From positions 17,959-34,668 of the forward strand of contig MHHP01000033.1 in assembly GCA_001817055.1 (NCBI GenBank): a DNA stretch of 16,710 nt. Direction: 5' to 3'. The position numbers and the translations under genes were made by a program. The DNA is from Candidatus Andersenbacteria bacterium RIFCSPHIGHO2_02_FULL_45_11 (GTDB taxonomy: Bacteria > Patescibacteriota > Andersenbacteria > UBA10190). A model generated the notes under the pieces. It was not told the origin of the DNA and did no database searches. It was given only the letters and a program-made list of their open reading frames with translations. Shown piece after piece: positions 1 to 6,889 of this stretch (position 1 is the stretch's first letter; each line of letters starts with the position of its first letter).

Positions 1-470
1 GATACAAACACCAATTCTTTATAGAGCAGCGCAATCGCTCCGCCTACAACAATACCTAATATTCCAATGTGCAGCACATCAACTTCACGGACCGTAGTAA
101 TACTTCCGAATAAATACGAGAACAGATCTACCGTAAATCCACCCGCAAGCCCTAAGAGCGTAATAGCAACCGCGAGCCCGGCAGATAAAAATATTGCGAG
201 CGCGGAATCGCCCGATACGCGCTTGCTTGCACGCAAACGCTCAATAATAATTGCTGCCACTACAGATGCTGCAATCGCTGTATATACTGGATATATGCCT
301 GTTAATAGCCCAATTGCAACTCCGGCAAGAGACACATGCGACAGACTGTCTGCAATAAGAGAATATCTGCGCGCAACCAAAAATGAACCAATAAGGGGCG
401 CCAAAATACCGATCACTGCTCCGGCTGCAAATGCACGGACCATAAACGAATATTCAAAAATCTCAAGCAT
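1..470 (-). CDS. znuB: Zinc/manganese ABC transporter permease, truncated by window edge
   Basis: This is the membrane permease of a ZnuABC-type metal importer and should carry Zn(II) inward using energy from the ZnuC ATPase. The frame opens with ATG at 470 and stays open to the window edge, giving about 156 N-terminal residues of a family that is normally near 270. I see hydrophobic helices and the stretch SLIADSLSHVSLAGVAIG, the coupling region typical of the ABC-3 permease family (the ADSLSH motif). It starts 3 bp after the znuC stop, so it is the last visible gene of a zur-znuA-znuC-znuB transcription order. The exact metal is inferred from the neighbours; a manganese or iron permease of the same family cannot be excluded from this half alone. 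Confidence 0.9.
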   Translation of the reverse strand, partial: MLEIFEYSFMVRAFAAGAVIGILAPLIGSFLVARRYSLIADSLSHVSLAGVAIGLLTGIYPVYTAIAASVVAAIIIERLRASKRVSGDSALAIFLSAGLAVAITLLGLAGGFTVDLFSYLFGSITTVREVDVLHIGILGIVVGGAIALLYKELVFV

Positions 471-473
471 AGG

Positions 474-1169
474 TTAGTGATGATGGCGAATAAACTGTGT
501 ACGACTTCGATTCAACTCTTCAGGAGTACCTGTAAATACAATTTTCTTGTCCATTACAAATACGGTATCAACTTCTCGTAATATCACATCAATATCGTGC
601 GATACAATCAAGATTGTAAGATTGTGCATCCGGCGAAGCTTTGCAAGCAAGTCGTAAAATTCTTCCTGAGCCTCCTCATCTACACCAACCGTTGGCTCAT
701 CCAAAATCAGCAAATCTGGCTTTTCTGCAAGTGCGCGTGCAATAAACACTCGCTGTTGCTGCCCGCCAGAAAGTTCCCGCACCAGGCGCTTGCCCGAACG
801 CGCCATTCCTACTGCGTCCAAACACTCATGCGCAACACGTATATCAAATGGCTTCAGAGGGCGAAGCATTCCGCGCGCTGCCACCCTGCCCTGCAACACT
901 ACTTCTTGCGCAGTAAGCGGAAACTCAAATCCTGTTTGCACAATCTTTTGCGGAACATATCCTATTCTTGCATCTCGCACAATCTTTCCCGTGGTGGGCT
1001 CTAGAAGCCCTACAATAAGCTTCAACAGAGTAGTTTTACCTGAACCATTCGCTCCAATTAGCCCAATCACATTTCCACGAGAGATGGTAAGAGAAACGCC
1101 ATCAACAACCGTTGCAGTACCGTACGAATACGAAACGTTTTGTAGTGTTACCAAATCGTTCGTGTTCAT
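474..1169 (-). CDS. znuC: Zinc ABC transporter ATP-binding protein
   Basis: This is the cytoplasmic ATPase subunit that drives metal uptake through the adjacent permease. At 231 aa it has the complete ABC set: Walker A GANGSGKTT at residues 39-47, Q-loop Q74, signature LSGGQQQR at 133-140, Walker B LLILDEPT with D157 and E158, D-loop VGVD, and H-loop H191. The protein ends in a short His run (RHHH), in keeping with metal-linked members but not proof of zinc binding. Its ATG overlaps the znuA stop in an ATGA (1166-1169), which indicates translational coupling. Subunit assignment rests on the znuA/znuB neighbours, as the ATPase alone does not reveal the substrate. Confidence 0.93.
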   Translation of the reverse strand: MNTNDLVTLQNVSYSYGTATVVDGVSLTISRGNVIGLIGANGSGKTTLLKLIVGLLEPTTGKIVRDARIGYVPQKIVQTGFEFPLTAQEVVLQGRVAARGMLRPLKPFDIRVAHECLDAVGMARSGKRLVRELSGGQQQRVFIARALAEKPDLLILDEPTVGVDEEAQEEFYDLLAKLRRMHNLTILIVSHDIDVILREVDTVFVMDKKIVFTGTPEELNRSRTQFIRHHH

Positions 1170-2116
1170 ATGCAGTCGAGTGCTGTGCGAATTGCAGCAA
1201 GGTTTTCACGCTGCACAGAAATGTACGACTTGCCTTGAGACACCTCTTCATCAGTTAACCCTTCTAACGTATGCAGCGTGAGCGTCTTGGCACCGGTCTC
1301 GTGTGCAATCGTTTGGGAAAGCGCCGGGCTCACAAGCGTTTCAAAAAATATATGAGTAACACCATGCTCACGCACAAAATTCGAAATTTCTGCGAGCCGT
1401 GCAGGGGATGGTTCTTCATCGGGCGATAATCCAGCAATCGGAACCATCGTTAATCCGTACCTTTTTGCAAGGTATGCAAAAGCAGCGTGGCTTGTTACAA
1501 GTTCACGACGATTGCATTGTGCGGTGCCCAACTTGAAATCGGCATCCAGAGCTTCAAGCTCTGTAATATACGCATCCGCATTCGTTGTATACACTGCGGC
1601 ATTTGATACATCTGCCGCTATCAAACCTTTTTCTATTGCACGCACTTGCTGCTGCGCAAGCTTGGGAGATAACCAAACATGCGGATCAAGTTCTTCGCCT
1701 TCATGTTCGTCCTCAGCCCCCTCTTCTCCCTCGTGTTCTTCTCCAGTAAGCAAATCGAGCCCTTGGGTTGCATTCACAATAGCAATCTGTGCTTTTTGTA
1801 AATCAGGCAATACGCGAGGAACCCACGGCTCAAGCCCTCCCCCGTTATATATAAATAGCTTTGAACTGGTAAGTTCAGCAACATCCCGCGGAGATGGGTC
1901 AAAGTCGTGCGGCTCGCTCCCGGAAGGGGTCATATTCGTAACAGAAACCAAGTCGCCCCCTACCTGCTGAGCAAAATGCGCAAGTGGATAAAACGACGCA
2001 GTTACACGAGTGCGATTCGTATCAACTGGCACATCATTGGCACGCTCACGCATGACATATCCAGCAAAAACCAAAACGATACCTATAAGCGTAATAATAT
2101 GTGCGTATTTTTTCAT
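1166..2116 (-). CDS. znuA: Zinc ABC transporter substrate-binding protein
   Basis: This is the extracytoplasmic solute-binding protein of the cluster A-I metal-uptake family, 316 aa. Residues 7-21 form one hydrophobic segment with no lipobox cysteine, so it looks like an uncleaved signal anchor. The three expected histidine ligands are present: H70 in GSEPHDFDP, H146 in DPHVWLSP and H210 in TSHAAFAYL. An acidic, His-containing loop (residues 126-142) precedes H146, the hallmark of zinc-specific ZnuA/AdcA over manganese binders. E259 lies in the FFETLVSP motif. The usual fourth-ligand Asp near residue 282 appears as H282. It is the first transporter gene after zur, 82 bp downstream, and is coupled to znuC by a 4-bp overlap. 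Confidence 0.9.
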   Translation of the reverse strand: MKKYAHIITLIGIVLVFAGYVMRERANDVPVDTNRTRVTASFYPLAHFAQQVGGDLVSVTNMTPSGSEPHDFDPSPRDVAELTSSKLFIYNGGGLEPWVPRVLPDLQKAQIAIVNATQGLDLLTGEEHEGEEGAEDEHEGEELDPHVWLSPKLAQQQVRAIEKGLIAADVSNAAVYTTNADAYITELEALDADFKLGTAQCNRRELVTSHAAFAYLAKRYGLTMVPIAGLSPDEEPSPARLAEISNFVREHGVTHIFFETLVSPALSQTIAHETGAKTLTLHTLEGLTDEEVSQGKSYISVQRENLAAIRTALDCI

Positions 2117-2127
2117 AGATTATATCC

Positions 2128-2184
2128 GTCATTCCGGCCACCGAGCCGGCATCCACGTGGATGCCGGATCAAGTCCAGCATGAC
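2128..2184 (-). repeat. REP-like palindromic repeat between zur and znuA
   Basis: A GC-rich 57-bp block in an otherwise AT-rich intergenic gap. Its ends form an imperfect terminal inverted repeat (GTCATTCCGG at 2128-2137 against CCAGCATGAC at 2175-2184). Its core, 2146-2167, is a perfect palindrome with 11-bp arms (CCGGCATCCAC and its complement). The layout recalls dispersed GTCATTCC/GGAATGAC-type palindromic repeats seen in many bacterial genomes. I see only one copy in this window, so repeat status is inferred. It would be transcribed into the zur-znuA spacer and fold as a strong hairpin; there is no T-tract, so it is not a classical terminator. Strand is arbitrary. Confidence 0.6.
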
Positions 2185-2188
2185 ATTA

Positions 2189-2202
2189 ATGTTAATTATC
2201 AT
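2189..2202. promoter_or_regulatory. Weak candidate metal-regulator box upstream of znuA
   Basis: ATGTTAATTATCAT is a 14-bp dyad with 6 of 7 positions paired, overlapping the zur stop codon and lying about 73 bp upstream of znuA. AT-rich dyads of this kind serve as Fur/Zur boxes elsewhere, but no good -35/-10 pair lies between it and znuA, so it may be chance. Confidence 0.2.
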
Positions 2203-2612
2203 ATTGAACAGTTTCTACAAATTCCAAAAAACTCTAATGAATGATCAGTAATCGTACTGAACCCGCTCTCCTTCAAAATTTCCTGCTCCATGCGCTTTGC
2301 ATTACAACGCGCAACCTCTGCAACTTTGTCGCACTTCACGCACACCACATGGTGATGATCGCCAAGTGATGCCAGCTCGTAGTGCGCATGCCCATGATGA
2401 AAATCGATCTGGCGAATAAGACCGAGCTCTTTGAGCAACGTCACGGTTCGGTAGACAGTAACGTAATCAATTGCATCCTCACCAATAGCAGTAATAATCT
2501 TTTCAACTGAAAGCGGCCGCTTTTCTTTCTCTAAAAGAGACAACACGGCAAGACGGGACGGGGTAACCCGAGTCCTTTTTTCCCGTAATTGGGCAGTAAA
2601 ATCTAACTGCAT
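2199..2612 (-). CDS. zur: Fur-family metalloregulator, probable Zur
   Basis: A 137-aa Fur-family repressor: N-terminal winged helix (RVTPSRLAVLSLL at 15-27, then the recognition region DYVTVYRTVTLLKELGLI at 49-66) and a C-terminal dimerisation domain. Structural zinc is expected at CVKC (C91, C94) and CRNC (C132, C135). The regulatory site is rich in histidines: FHHGHAHYEL at 71-80, HHH at 86-88 and H124. It lies directly upstream of znuACB on the same strand, so Zur is more likely than Fur or PerR; the family alone would not decide. I choose ATG 2612 over an upstream in-frame GTG at 2627: a TTGCAA-16 bp-TATACT promoter ends 6 nt before that ATG and would lie inside the longer reading. Confidence 0.85.
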   Translation of the reverse strand: MQLDFTAQLREKRTRVTPSRLAVLSLLEKEKRPLSVEKIITAIGEDAIDYVTVYRTVTLLKELGLIRQIDFHHGHAHYELASLGDHHHVVCVKCDKVAEVARCNAKRMEQEILKESGFSTITDHSLEFFGICRNCSI

Positions 2613-2618
2613 ATCTGC

Positions 2619-2646
2619 AGTATACACACATGCAACTAAGTTGCAA
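2619..2646 (-). promoter_or_regulatory. zur promoter, predicted leaderless
   Basis: On the minus strand, -35 TTGCAA (2646-2641), a 16-bp spacer and -10 TATACT (2624-2619) are followed by 6 nt and the ATG at 2612. Transcription would start on or next to the start codon, and no Shine-Dalgarno is present. This supports the short zur start. Confidence 0.6.
2631..2645. promoter_or_regulatory. Dyad operator overlapping the zur promoter
   Basis: TGCAAC-TAA-GTTGCA has perfect 6-bp arms and overlaps the -35 hexamer and spacer of the zur promoter. The position fits autorepression by the Fur-family protein encoded immediately downstream. Assignment to Zur itself is inference. Confidence 0.5.
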
Positions 2647-2666
2647 GTAAGATTGGGGAAGGGATA

Positions 2667-3767
2667 CTATCGTTTATTCTTTCCAAACACTCGAGCTGCA
2701 ATCGCCGTCGTAATAGGCACCGCGCACATCAGCGCAATACTTCCCACCAGCGTACGCACAATCTCCTCCGCGATAACCTCCGTGTTTGCAACTACCCACC
2801 ATGGCCGCTCATAGATAACAAACAGTAATAGTGCCGGAAACGAGGCACCTGCATATGCGAGAACAAGCGTATTTACAAGCGAAGTGATGTGCTCTTTACC
2901 TACCGATAGTCCTCTGCGAAATAGCTCCGCGGGTGATAGTGCAGGATTCGCATCTGCAATTTCTGCAACAGCTGCAGCCTGCGCCGTCGTAATGTCATCA
3001 AGTACACCTAACGCACCAATAATAATCCCACCCAAGAGTAAGCCCTGCAGGTTAATGTTCCCAATTCCTGCTGTTTGTAAATACAATGTCTCTTCCGACC
3101 CAAACCCAAACAACTTCCCCATCCACACAAATAAGAGAGACGTTCCAATTGCAATGCAAATCGAGATAAGCGTACCTCCTACCGCAACAGACGTGCGACG
3201 ATTGAAGCCATGAGCGATGTAAATAGACACGGTAGCAATAGCAACAGAACCGATAAGAACAACGCCTAGAGGATTACCGCCAGATAAAATCCGTGGAATA
3301 ATAAAGCCCATTAAAACAGCGATACTGAACGCAAGACCAACTAATGACGTGGCGCCCCGACGACCCGCCAAGAAAATAGTTAATAAGAAAAATATTCCCG
3401 CCATTATGGCAAGCGACTGTATCCGATACCGATCAAAGATATATAACTGGTCCTTATTATCAGAACCATTCGGCGCAATGACGACAACCTGCTCACCCAC
3501 CTTCAGCTTCTGATTCTCCCTAAAAGCACCATACGCAACTTCTGCCATCTGGCCCTTATTCGGGCCAGTAACGAGTTCAATCTCCAACCGCTGGGAAAAT
3601 GCAGCTGCCTGTGCAATGCTCAACGTATCCTCTTGCTTTTCTTCTACAATCTTTGTAACCCGTGCACGGTAAAATGCATCAGGCTTTATCTCATCTTGCG
3701 CATACGCAGGTGACGCCGTTATAAGAATAGCGACAGACAATACGAGCATACTGAAAAATTGCTTCAT
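2667..3767 (-). CDS. YibE/F family integral membrane protein
   Basis: A 366-aa protein of the YibE/F-like family, whose biochemical role is not established. It has a signal peptide (residues 1-23, ending SPAYA before Q24), an extracytoplasmic beta-rich part (about 28-112, with NKGQMAEV and KVGEQVVV), then about seven membrane helices from residue 114 to the C-terminus. Family hallmarks visible are LLLGGIIIGALGVLDDITTAQAA (the conserved GALGVLDD core near 250-260) and the segment GKEHITSLVNTLVLAYAG. Its ATG overlaps the msrA stop as ATGA (3764-3767), so the two genes are translationally coupled; I see no functional reason for the pairing. It ends 20 bp before the zur -35 with no terminator hairpin, so read-through into the zinc operon is possible. 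Confidence 0.85.
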   Translation of the reverse strand: MKQFFSMLVLSVAILITASPAYAQDEIKPDAFYRARVTKIVEEKQEDTLSIAQAAAFSQRLEIELVTGPNKGQMAEVAYGAFRENQKLKVGEQVVVIAPNGSDNKDQLYIFDRYRIQSLAIMAGIFFLLTIFLAGRRGATSLVGLAFSIAVLMGFIIPRILSGGNPLGVVLIGSVAIATVSIYIAHGFNRRTSVAVGGTLISICIAIGTSLLFVWMGKLFGFGSEETLYLQTAGIGNINLQGLLLGGIIIGALGVLDDITTAQAAAVAEIADANPALSPAELFRRGLSVGKEHITSLVNTLVLAYAGASFPALLLFVIYERPWWVVANTEVIAEEIVRTLVGSIALMCAVPITTAIAARVFGKNKR

Positions 3768-4312
3768 AAGGATTGTGATGATTTAAGCAACTGCGAATAT
3801 TTCGCCTGCAACCTCTCTAGCTTCGGGCTTATTACTAATTGGCAATATGGCTGATCGGAGTTTTTAAAATAATATTCCCGATGCCATTCCTCTGCCGGAT
3901 AAAACTCGCCCAGTGAAGCAATCTCTGTTACAACACGTGCTGAAGCACCCTCATTCAGATCCGCGATGAATTTCTCTACTTCGTGTTCTTGCTGCTCGGT
4001 TGTATAAAAGATACTCGAGCGGTATTGCGTACCCACATCATTCCCCTGCCGGTTCAAGGTAGTCGGTTCATGCGTTGCAAAAAATACCGTTAGTAAATCA
4101 TTAAACGTGATTTGAGAAGGGTCAAATTCTATTTTGATAACCTCTGCATGGCCGCTTGTTCCGGAACATACTTGGTCGTATGTTGGATTTTTACTGAGGC
4201 CGCCCGTATATCCGGGCATCACAGAGGCAACCCCGCGCAACTCAGAAAAAACAGCTTCTGTACACCAAAAACAACCGCCCCCAAAAGCCACTATTTCATG
4301 TTTCTCATCCAT
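3764..4312 (-). CDS. msrA: Peptide-methionine (S)-S-oxide reductase
   Basis: MsrA reduces methionine-S-sulfoxide in proteins using thioredoxin and so repairs oxidative damage in the cytoplasm. This 182-aa protein carries the catalytic motif GGGCFWCTEA with nucleophile C14 (second Cys C17), followed by GYTGG at 34-38, SGTSGHAEV at 50-58, GTQYRSSIF at 94-102 and EEWHREYY at 141-148. C49 and C157 (QPYCQL) are candidate resolving cysteines. There is no signal peptide and no fused MsrB domain. The ATG at 4312 follows a CATACT -10-like box by 6 nt, so a leaderless mRNA is likely. It forms a two-gene unit with the YibE/F gene downstream. Confidence 0.95.
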   Translation of the reverse strand: MDEKHEIVAFGGGCFWCTEAVFSELRGVASVMPGYTGGLSKNPTYDQVCSGTSGHAEVIKIEFDPSQITFNDLLTVFFATHEPTTLNRQGNDVGTQYRSSIFYTTEQQEHEVEKFIADLNEGASARVVTEIASLGEFYPAEEWHREYYFKNSDQPYCQLVISPKLERLQAKYSQLLKSSQSL

Positions 4313-4318
4313 ATATAA

Positions 4319-4347
4319 AGTATGCTACCATAGCGGCATGCCAACAA
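4319..4347 (-). promoter_or_regulatory. Probable msrA promoter
   Basis: Minus-strand TTGTTG (4347-4342), 17-bp spacer and CATACT (4324-4319), then 6 nt to ATG 4312. The hexamers are only moderate matches; spacing and position are good. It overlaps the start of the divergent 4338 gene. Confidence 0.4.
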
Positions 4348-4658
4348 GACGAAAGAAAAAAGTACCCCTTTCCCCCGCATCGTTTGTAACACTGTCTTCT
4401 CCGGAATACACAAACAATGAGTCGTACTACATTAACGAACTCATTACCCGCGATGACCCCATGCACCAGTACGATGCGTACATGCAACAAATGCGAGGGA
4501 AGTTTAACGACACCTACTATCGCTTTCTTTCAAAAATGACGATCATGGGCCCACGAGCAAGCTTCTTGCAAGCATTCGAAGATGATTTTCTGTCGCTGTT
4601 TGACGACTTGCTCGAAATGAGAGAAATGCTGGAAGAGAAAACTCCGAATCGGAAATGA
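4338..4658 (+). CDS. Small basic/acidic protein of unknown function
   Basis: I do not recognise this 106-aa protein. It begins with a very basic stretch (PTRRKKK, residues 2-8), has a Tyr/Met-rich middle (MHQYDAYMQQMRGKF at 42-56) and ends with an acidic amphipathic helix (FEDDFLSLFDDLLEMREMLEE, 80-100). No membrane segment or signal peptide is seen, so it is probably cytoplasmic. I start it at ATG 4338, since the upstream open frame runs antisense into msrA; a TATGCT box 11 nt before the ATG may be its -10, without a clear -35. Its stop overlaps the next ATG (4655-4658, ATGA), which ties its translation to the UppP-M23 fusion. Confidence 0.7.
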   Translation: MPTRRKKKVPLSPASFVTLSSPEYTNNESYYINELITRDDPMHQYDAYMQQMRGKFNDTYYRFLSKMTIMGPRASFLQAFEDDFLSLFDDLLEMREMLEEKTPNRK

Positions 4659-5989
4659 CAATCAGCGAAATACTGACACTCGGCATTGTTGAGGGTATAA
4701 CAGAATTTTTACCCGTATCTTCGACGTTCCACTTACTATGGACAAGCAAGCTGCTGGGCATACAGCAAACGGAGTTTCAAAAACTGTTTGCAGTCGCAAT
4801 ACAGTCCGGTGCAATTCTTGCAGTCCTTATTCCATTCATCAACGCAATTAAACAAGACATTTCAATCCTAAAAAAAGTTATTGTCGCGTTTATTCCTACA
4901 GCAGCCATTGGCTTTCTTCTGTACCCCGTTATAAAAAATATATTCTTCAACAATACGCAATTGCAGCTTATTGTGTTTGCTGCGGTAGGCATTCTCTTTA
5001 TTGCATTCGAATATATTCGGAAAAGTCCTCTTACAAAAAGTATTACAGCTATCACCTACAAAGAAGCGGCATTAGTTGGAGTAATCCAAGCACTCGCCAT
5101 TGTTCCCGGAGTCTCGCGCGCAGGAGCTGTGATTATTGCGCTCATGGTGCTGTCATACAAACGAGAAGATGCGGCACGGTTTTCTTTTTTTCTTGCAGTA
5201 CCCACAATCCTCTCCGCCTCACTGTTTGATCTTGCAAAATCCAACCACGCCATCCAAACAGGGGGCGATGCCATAGCGCTTGCTCTAGGATTCGTAGTTG
5301 CATTCATTACCGCATTACTAGTTGTGCGGTTGCTGATGAAATATTTAACACACCACAGCATTTCCGCATTTGGATGGTATCGACTTATTGCAGTAACCAT
5401 CGTCTGCGGCATGCTCCTATTTGCTCCAAAAAACAAGGAGACTACAGGTCTGCCATCTACTCCTATTGAACAAGAATCGCCAGAACCAGTACCAAAACAA
5501 TCACTCATCCACCCTACTACTGAATTTCGCCAACGGGTTACAAAAAAGCCTTTTGGTATATATATAGCTCCAAGCAATTCGCCCGTACAGCCAGAAAAGT
5601 TCACCGGCTATCATACCGGGATAGATGTTGAATATAGCGACGTATCGGAAGATGTTCCAGTTACTGCAATTGCAGACGGCACCGTACTATTTAGCAAGTG
5701 GGCATCCGGATATGGGGGAGTTATCGCAATTATACATACAATCAACAACGAAAAAGTGACTGCAATCTATGGGCATATCAAGCAAACCAGCTTGCCTGCT
5801 GCAGGCAAAAAAGTTTCAGCAGGAGAAGAAATTGGAATTCTCGGAGAGAGTGGGAGTCGAGATACCGACGGTGAACGAAAGCATCTGCATCTAGGAATCG
5901 TAAAAGGAAGCACGCCAAATATTAAAGGCTACGTTCAAACCCAAGCAGAACTTGCAGCGTGGGTTGACCCACTGACCCTATTCCCCTAA
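4655..5989 (+). CDS. uppP: Undecaprenyl-diphosphatase (UppP/BacA) fused to M23 peptidase
   Basis: A 444-aa two-domain protein. Residues 1-256 are an UppP/BacA integral-membrane phosphatase that recycles undecaprenyl diphosphate to the monophosphate carrier for peptidoglycan synthesis: IVEGITEFLPVSST gives the paired glutamates E13 and E17, H26 follows, and PGVSRAG at 151-157 supplies R155. A Pro/Glu-rich linker (about 258-300) leads to a C-terminal LytM-type M23 metallopeptidase, with YHTGIDV (H320, D324), YGH (H374) and KHLHLG (H410, H412), so its zinc site looks complete. The normal SSTGH of UppP reads SSTFH here. UppP normally ends near 265-275 aa, so the fusion is unusual. Translation is coupled to the 106-aa gene upstream, and the 3' end overlaps a convergent gene by 12 bp. 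The topology of the last UppP helix should place M23 outside, but I infer this. Confidence 0.9.
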   Translation: MTISEILTLGIVEGITEFLPVSSTFHLLWTSKLLGIQQTEFQKLFAVAIQSGAILAVLIPFINAIKQDISILKKVIVAFIPTAAIGFLLYPVIKNIFFNNTQLQLIVFAAVGILFIAFEYIRKSPLTKSITAITYKEAALVGVIQALAIVPGVSRAGAVIIALMVLSYKREDAARFSFFLAVPTILSASLFDLAKSNHAIQTGGDAIALALGFVVAFITALLVVRLLMKYLTHHSISAFGWYRLIAVTIVCGMLLFAPKNKETTGLPSTPIEQESPEPVPKQSLIHPTTEFRQRVTKKPFGIYIAPSNSPVQPEKFTGYHTGIDVEYSDVSEDVPVTAIADGTVLFSKWASGYGGVIAIIHTINNEKVTAIYGHIKQTSLPAAGKKVSAGEEIGILGESGSRDTDGERKHLHLGIVKGSTPNIKGYVQTQAELAAWVDPLTLFP

Positions 5990-6256
5990 AGATATTCTCT
6001 TTTCAATATAACCGTCCATCGTATGGATGAATATATCCAACTTCTCTGGTAACGTCATAATCCTTGCCCGTTCAATAGCTTCCTCTTTTGTAGAGCATGT
6101 TTGTACGGCATCCTGTCCGATGCGCTTGATGACCCAACCACTCTCACGCGGAAAAATATGATAACTTTTCTGACCCTTTTGAATAGCTTGAACATATGAC
6201 AAAATTTGAGGATTTTGCAAGTTTCTTCGCTCTAGTGGTGTTTCTTGTATTGACAT
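5978..6256 (-). CDS. DUF2188-like small protein, partner of zeta-like kinase
   Basis: A 92-aa protein. Residues 31-88 match the pattern of DUF2188 proteins: SYHIFPRESGWVIKR, then TKEEAIERAR, then IFIHTMDGYIEKR (typical YHV-P-x-GW-VK, AIERA and H-x-x-DG features). The biochemical function of that family is unknown. It starts 2 nt after the zeta-like kinase stop and must be co-transcribed with it. By position it could be an antitoxin or cofactor of the kinase, but DUF2188 is not an established zeta antitoxin and the order (kinase first) is not the classic epsilon-zeta order. Its end overlaps the end of the UppP-M23 gene by 12 bp. Confidence 0.75.
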   Translation of the reverse strand: MSIQETPLERRNLQNPQILSYVQAIQKGQKSYHIFPRESGWVIKRIGQDAVQTCSTKEEAIERARIMTLPEKLDIFIHTMDGYIEKRISLGE

Positions 6257-6258
6257 AG

Positions 6259-6855
6259 CTATGCTTTAACTAAATCTATAATCTGATCTTCATTGTACTG
6301 ATTTTCCGATAAAAACGCAATACACTCACTAGTAAATCCAAATGCCACTTCAGTAAAACCTAATTCCTTGTTCAAATATGCACTTTTGAACAGCTTGATT
6401 TCAATATCAGGGTAGGAGCTAGCAATCCATAATAATGTTTTCCGAGCACTGGCATGCTTTGTGTAAAAATGCTTATCGCTATAGCGCCTATCTCGGCTCA
6501 AAAAAGCTGTATATGCCTGCCGTAAATCATAGGGCCATACAGCATAGATCTTGACTTGCTTTTTCGACTTCCTAATACGTTCTAGTTTAATTTTCGCACC
6601 TTCAATCGTAGGTAATATCCCATCAAAAATGAGCACATCTTGGTCCATTAAATATTCTGTTACAAATTCTGTTTTGCCAGAAGCTGGTCCGCCCGACATC
6701 AAAACAACCTCTTTACAAGAAGAAGACTTGAGATACTCATCGAATCTTTTATCTGCTAATTTCGCAGACTCCAAGTGAAATTCTTCGGCCCTATCGGGCG
6801 AGTACCCAGGAAGTTCTTTCTTAATGTCGTCAGCCGAGATAAGAAGGGATGTCAT
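6259..6855 (-). CDS. Zeta-toxin-like P-loop kinase
   Basis: A 198-aa P-loop protein of the zeta/AAA_33-like kinase group. The Walker A is SGGPASGKTE (G55-T62), followed by LIFDGIL (D78) and a basic catalytic-like block RDRRYSDKHF (120-129) with later KHASARKT. The segment SADDIKKELPGY at 7-18, which looks like the D-x-IK-x-LP motif of zeta toxins, lies before the P-loop, whereas in zeta/PezT it follows it. Zeta toxins phosphorylate UDP-N-acetylglucosamine and block wall synthesis; whether this protein does so is unproven, and a housekeeping kinase role is possible. It is co-transcribed with the DUF2188-like gene 2 nt downstream, from an extended -10 promoter. Confidence 0.75.
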   Translation of the reverse strand: MTSLLISADDIKKELPGYSPDRAEEFHLESAKLADKRFDEYLKSSSCKEVVLMSGGPASGKTEFVTEYLMDQDVLIFDGILPTIEGAKIKLERIRKSKKQVKIYAVWPYDLRQAYTAFLSRDRRYSDKHFYTKHASARKTLLWIASSYPDIEIKLFKSAYLNKELGFTEVAFGFTSECIAFLSENQYNEDQIIDLVKA

Positions 6856-6866
6856 AATACCAAGCC

Positions 6867-6875
6867 ATTATATCA
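6867..6875 (-). promoter_or_regulatory. Extended -10 promoter of zeta-like kinase gene
   Basis: The minus strand carries TGATATAAT, a consensus -10 with TG extension, 11 nt before ATG 6855. No convincing -35 is visible. The predicted 5' leader is only a few bases. Confidence 0.55.
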
Positions 6876-6889
6876 GGAAACACTGAACT

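Noticed and set aside
67..477. Plus-strand 136-aa open frame
   Set aside because: It is antisense to znuB, which has clear ABC-3 permease features; low-complexity composition and no motif.
2111..2125. TATAAT box immediately before znuA
   Set aside because: It ends only 2 nt before the ATG, too close for a start at or before the codon, and no -35 is seen; read-through from zur is simpler.
2613..2627. GTG start of zur at 2627
   Set aside because: It lies upstream of the -10 box and the Fur-family N-terminus begins normally at the ATG at 2612.
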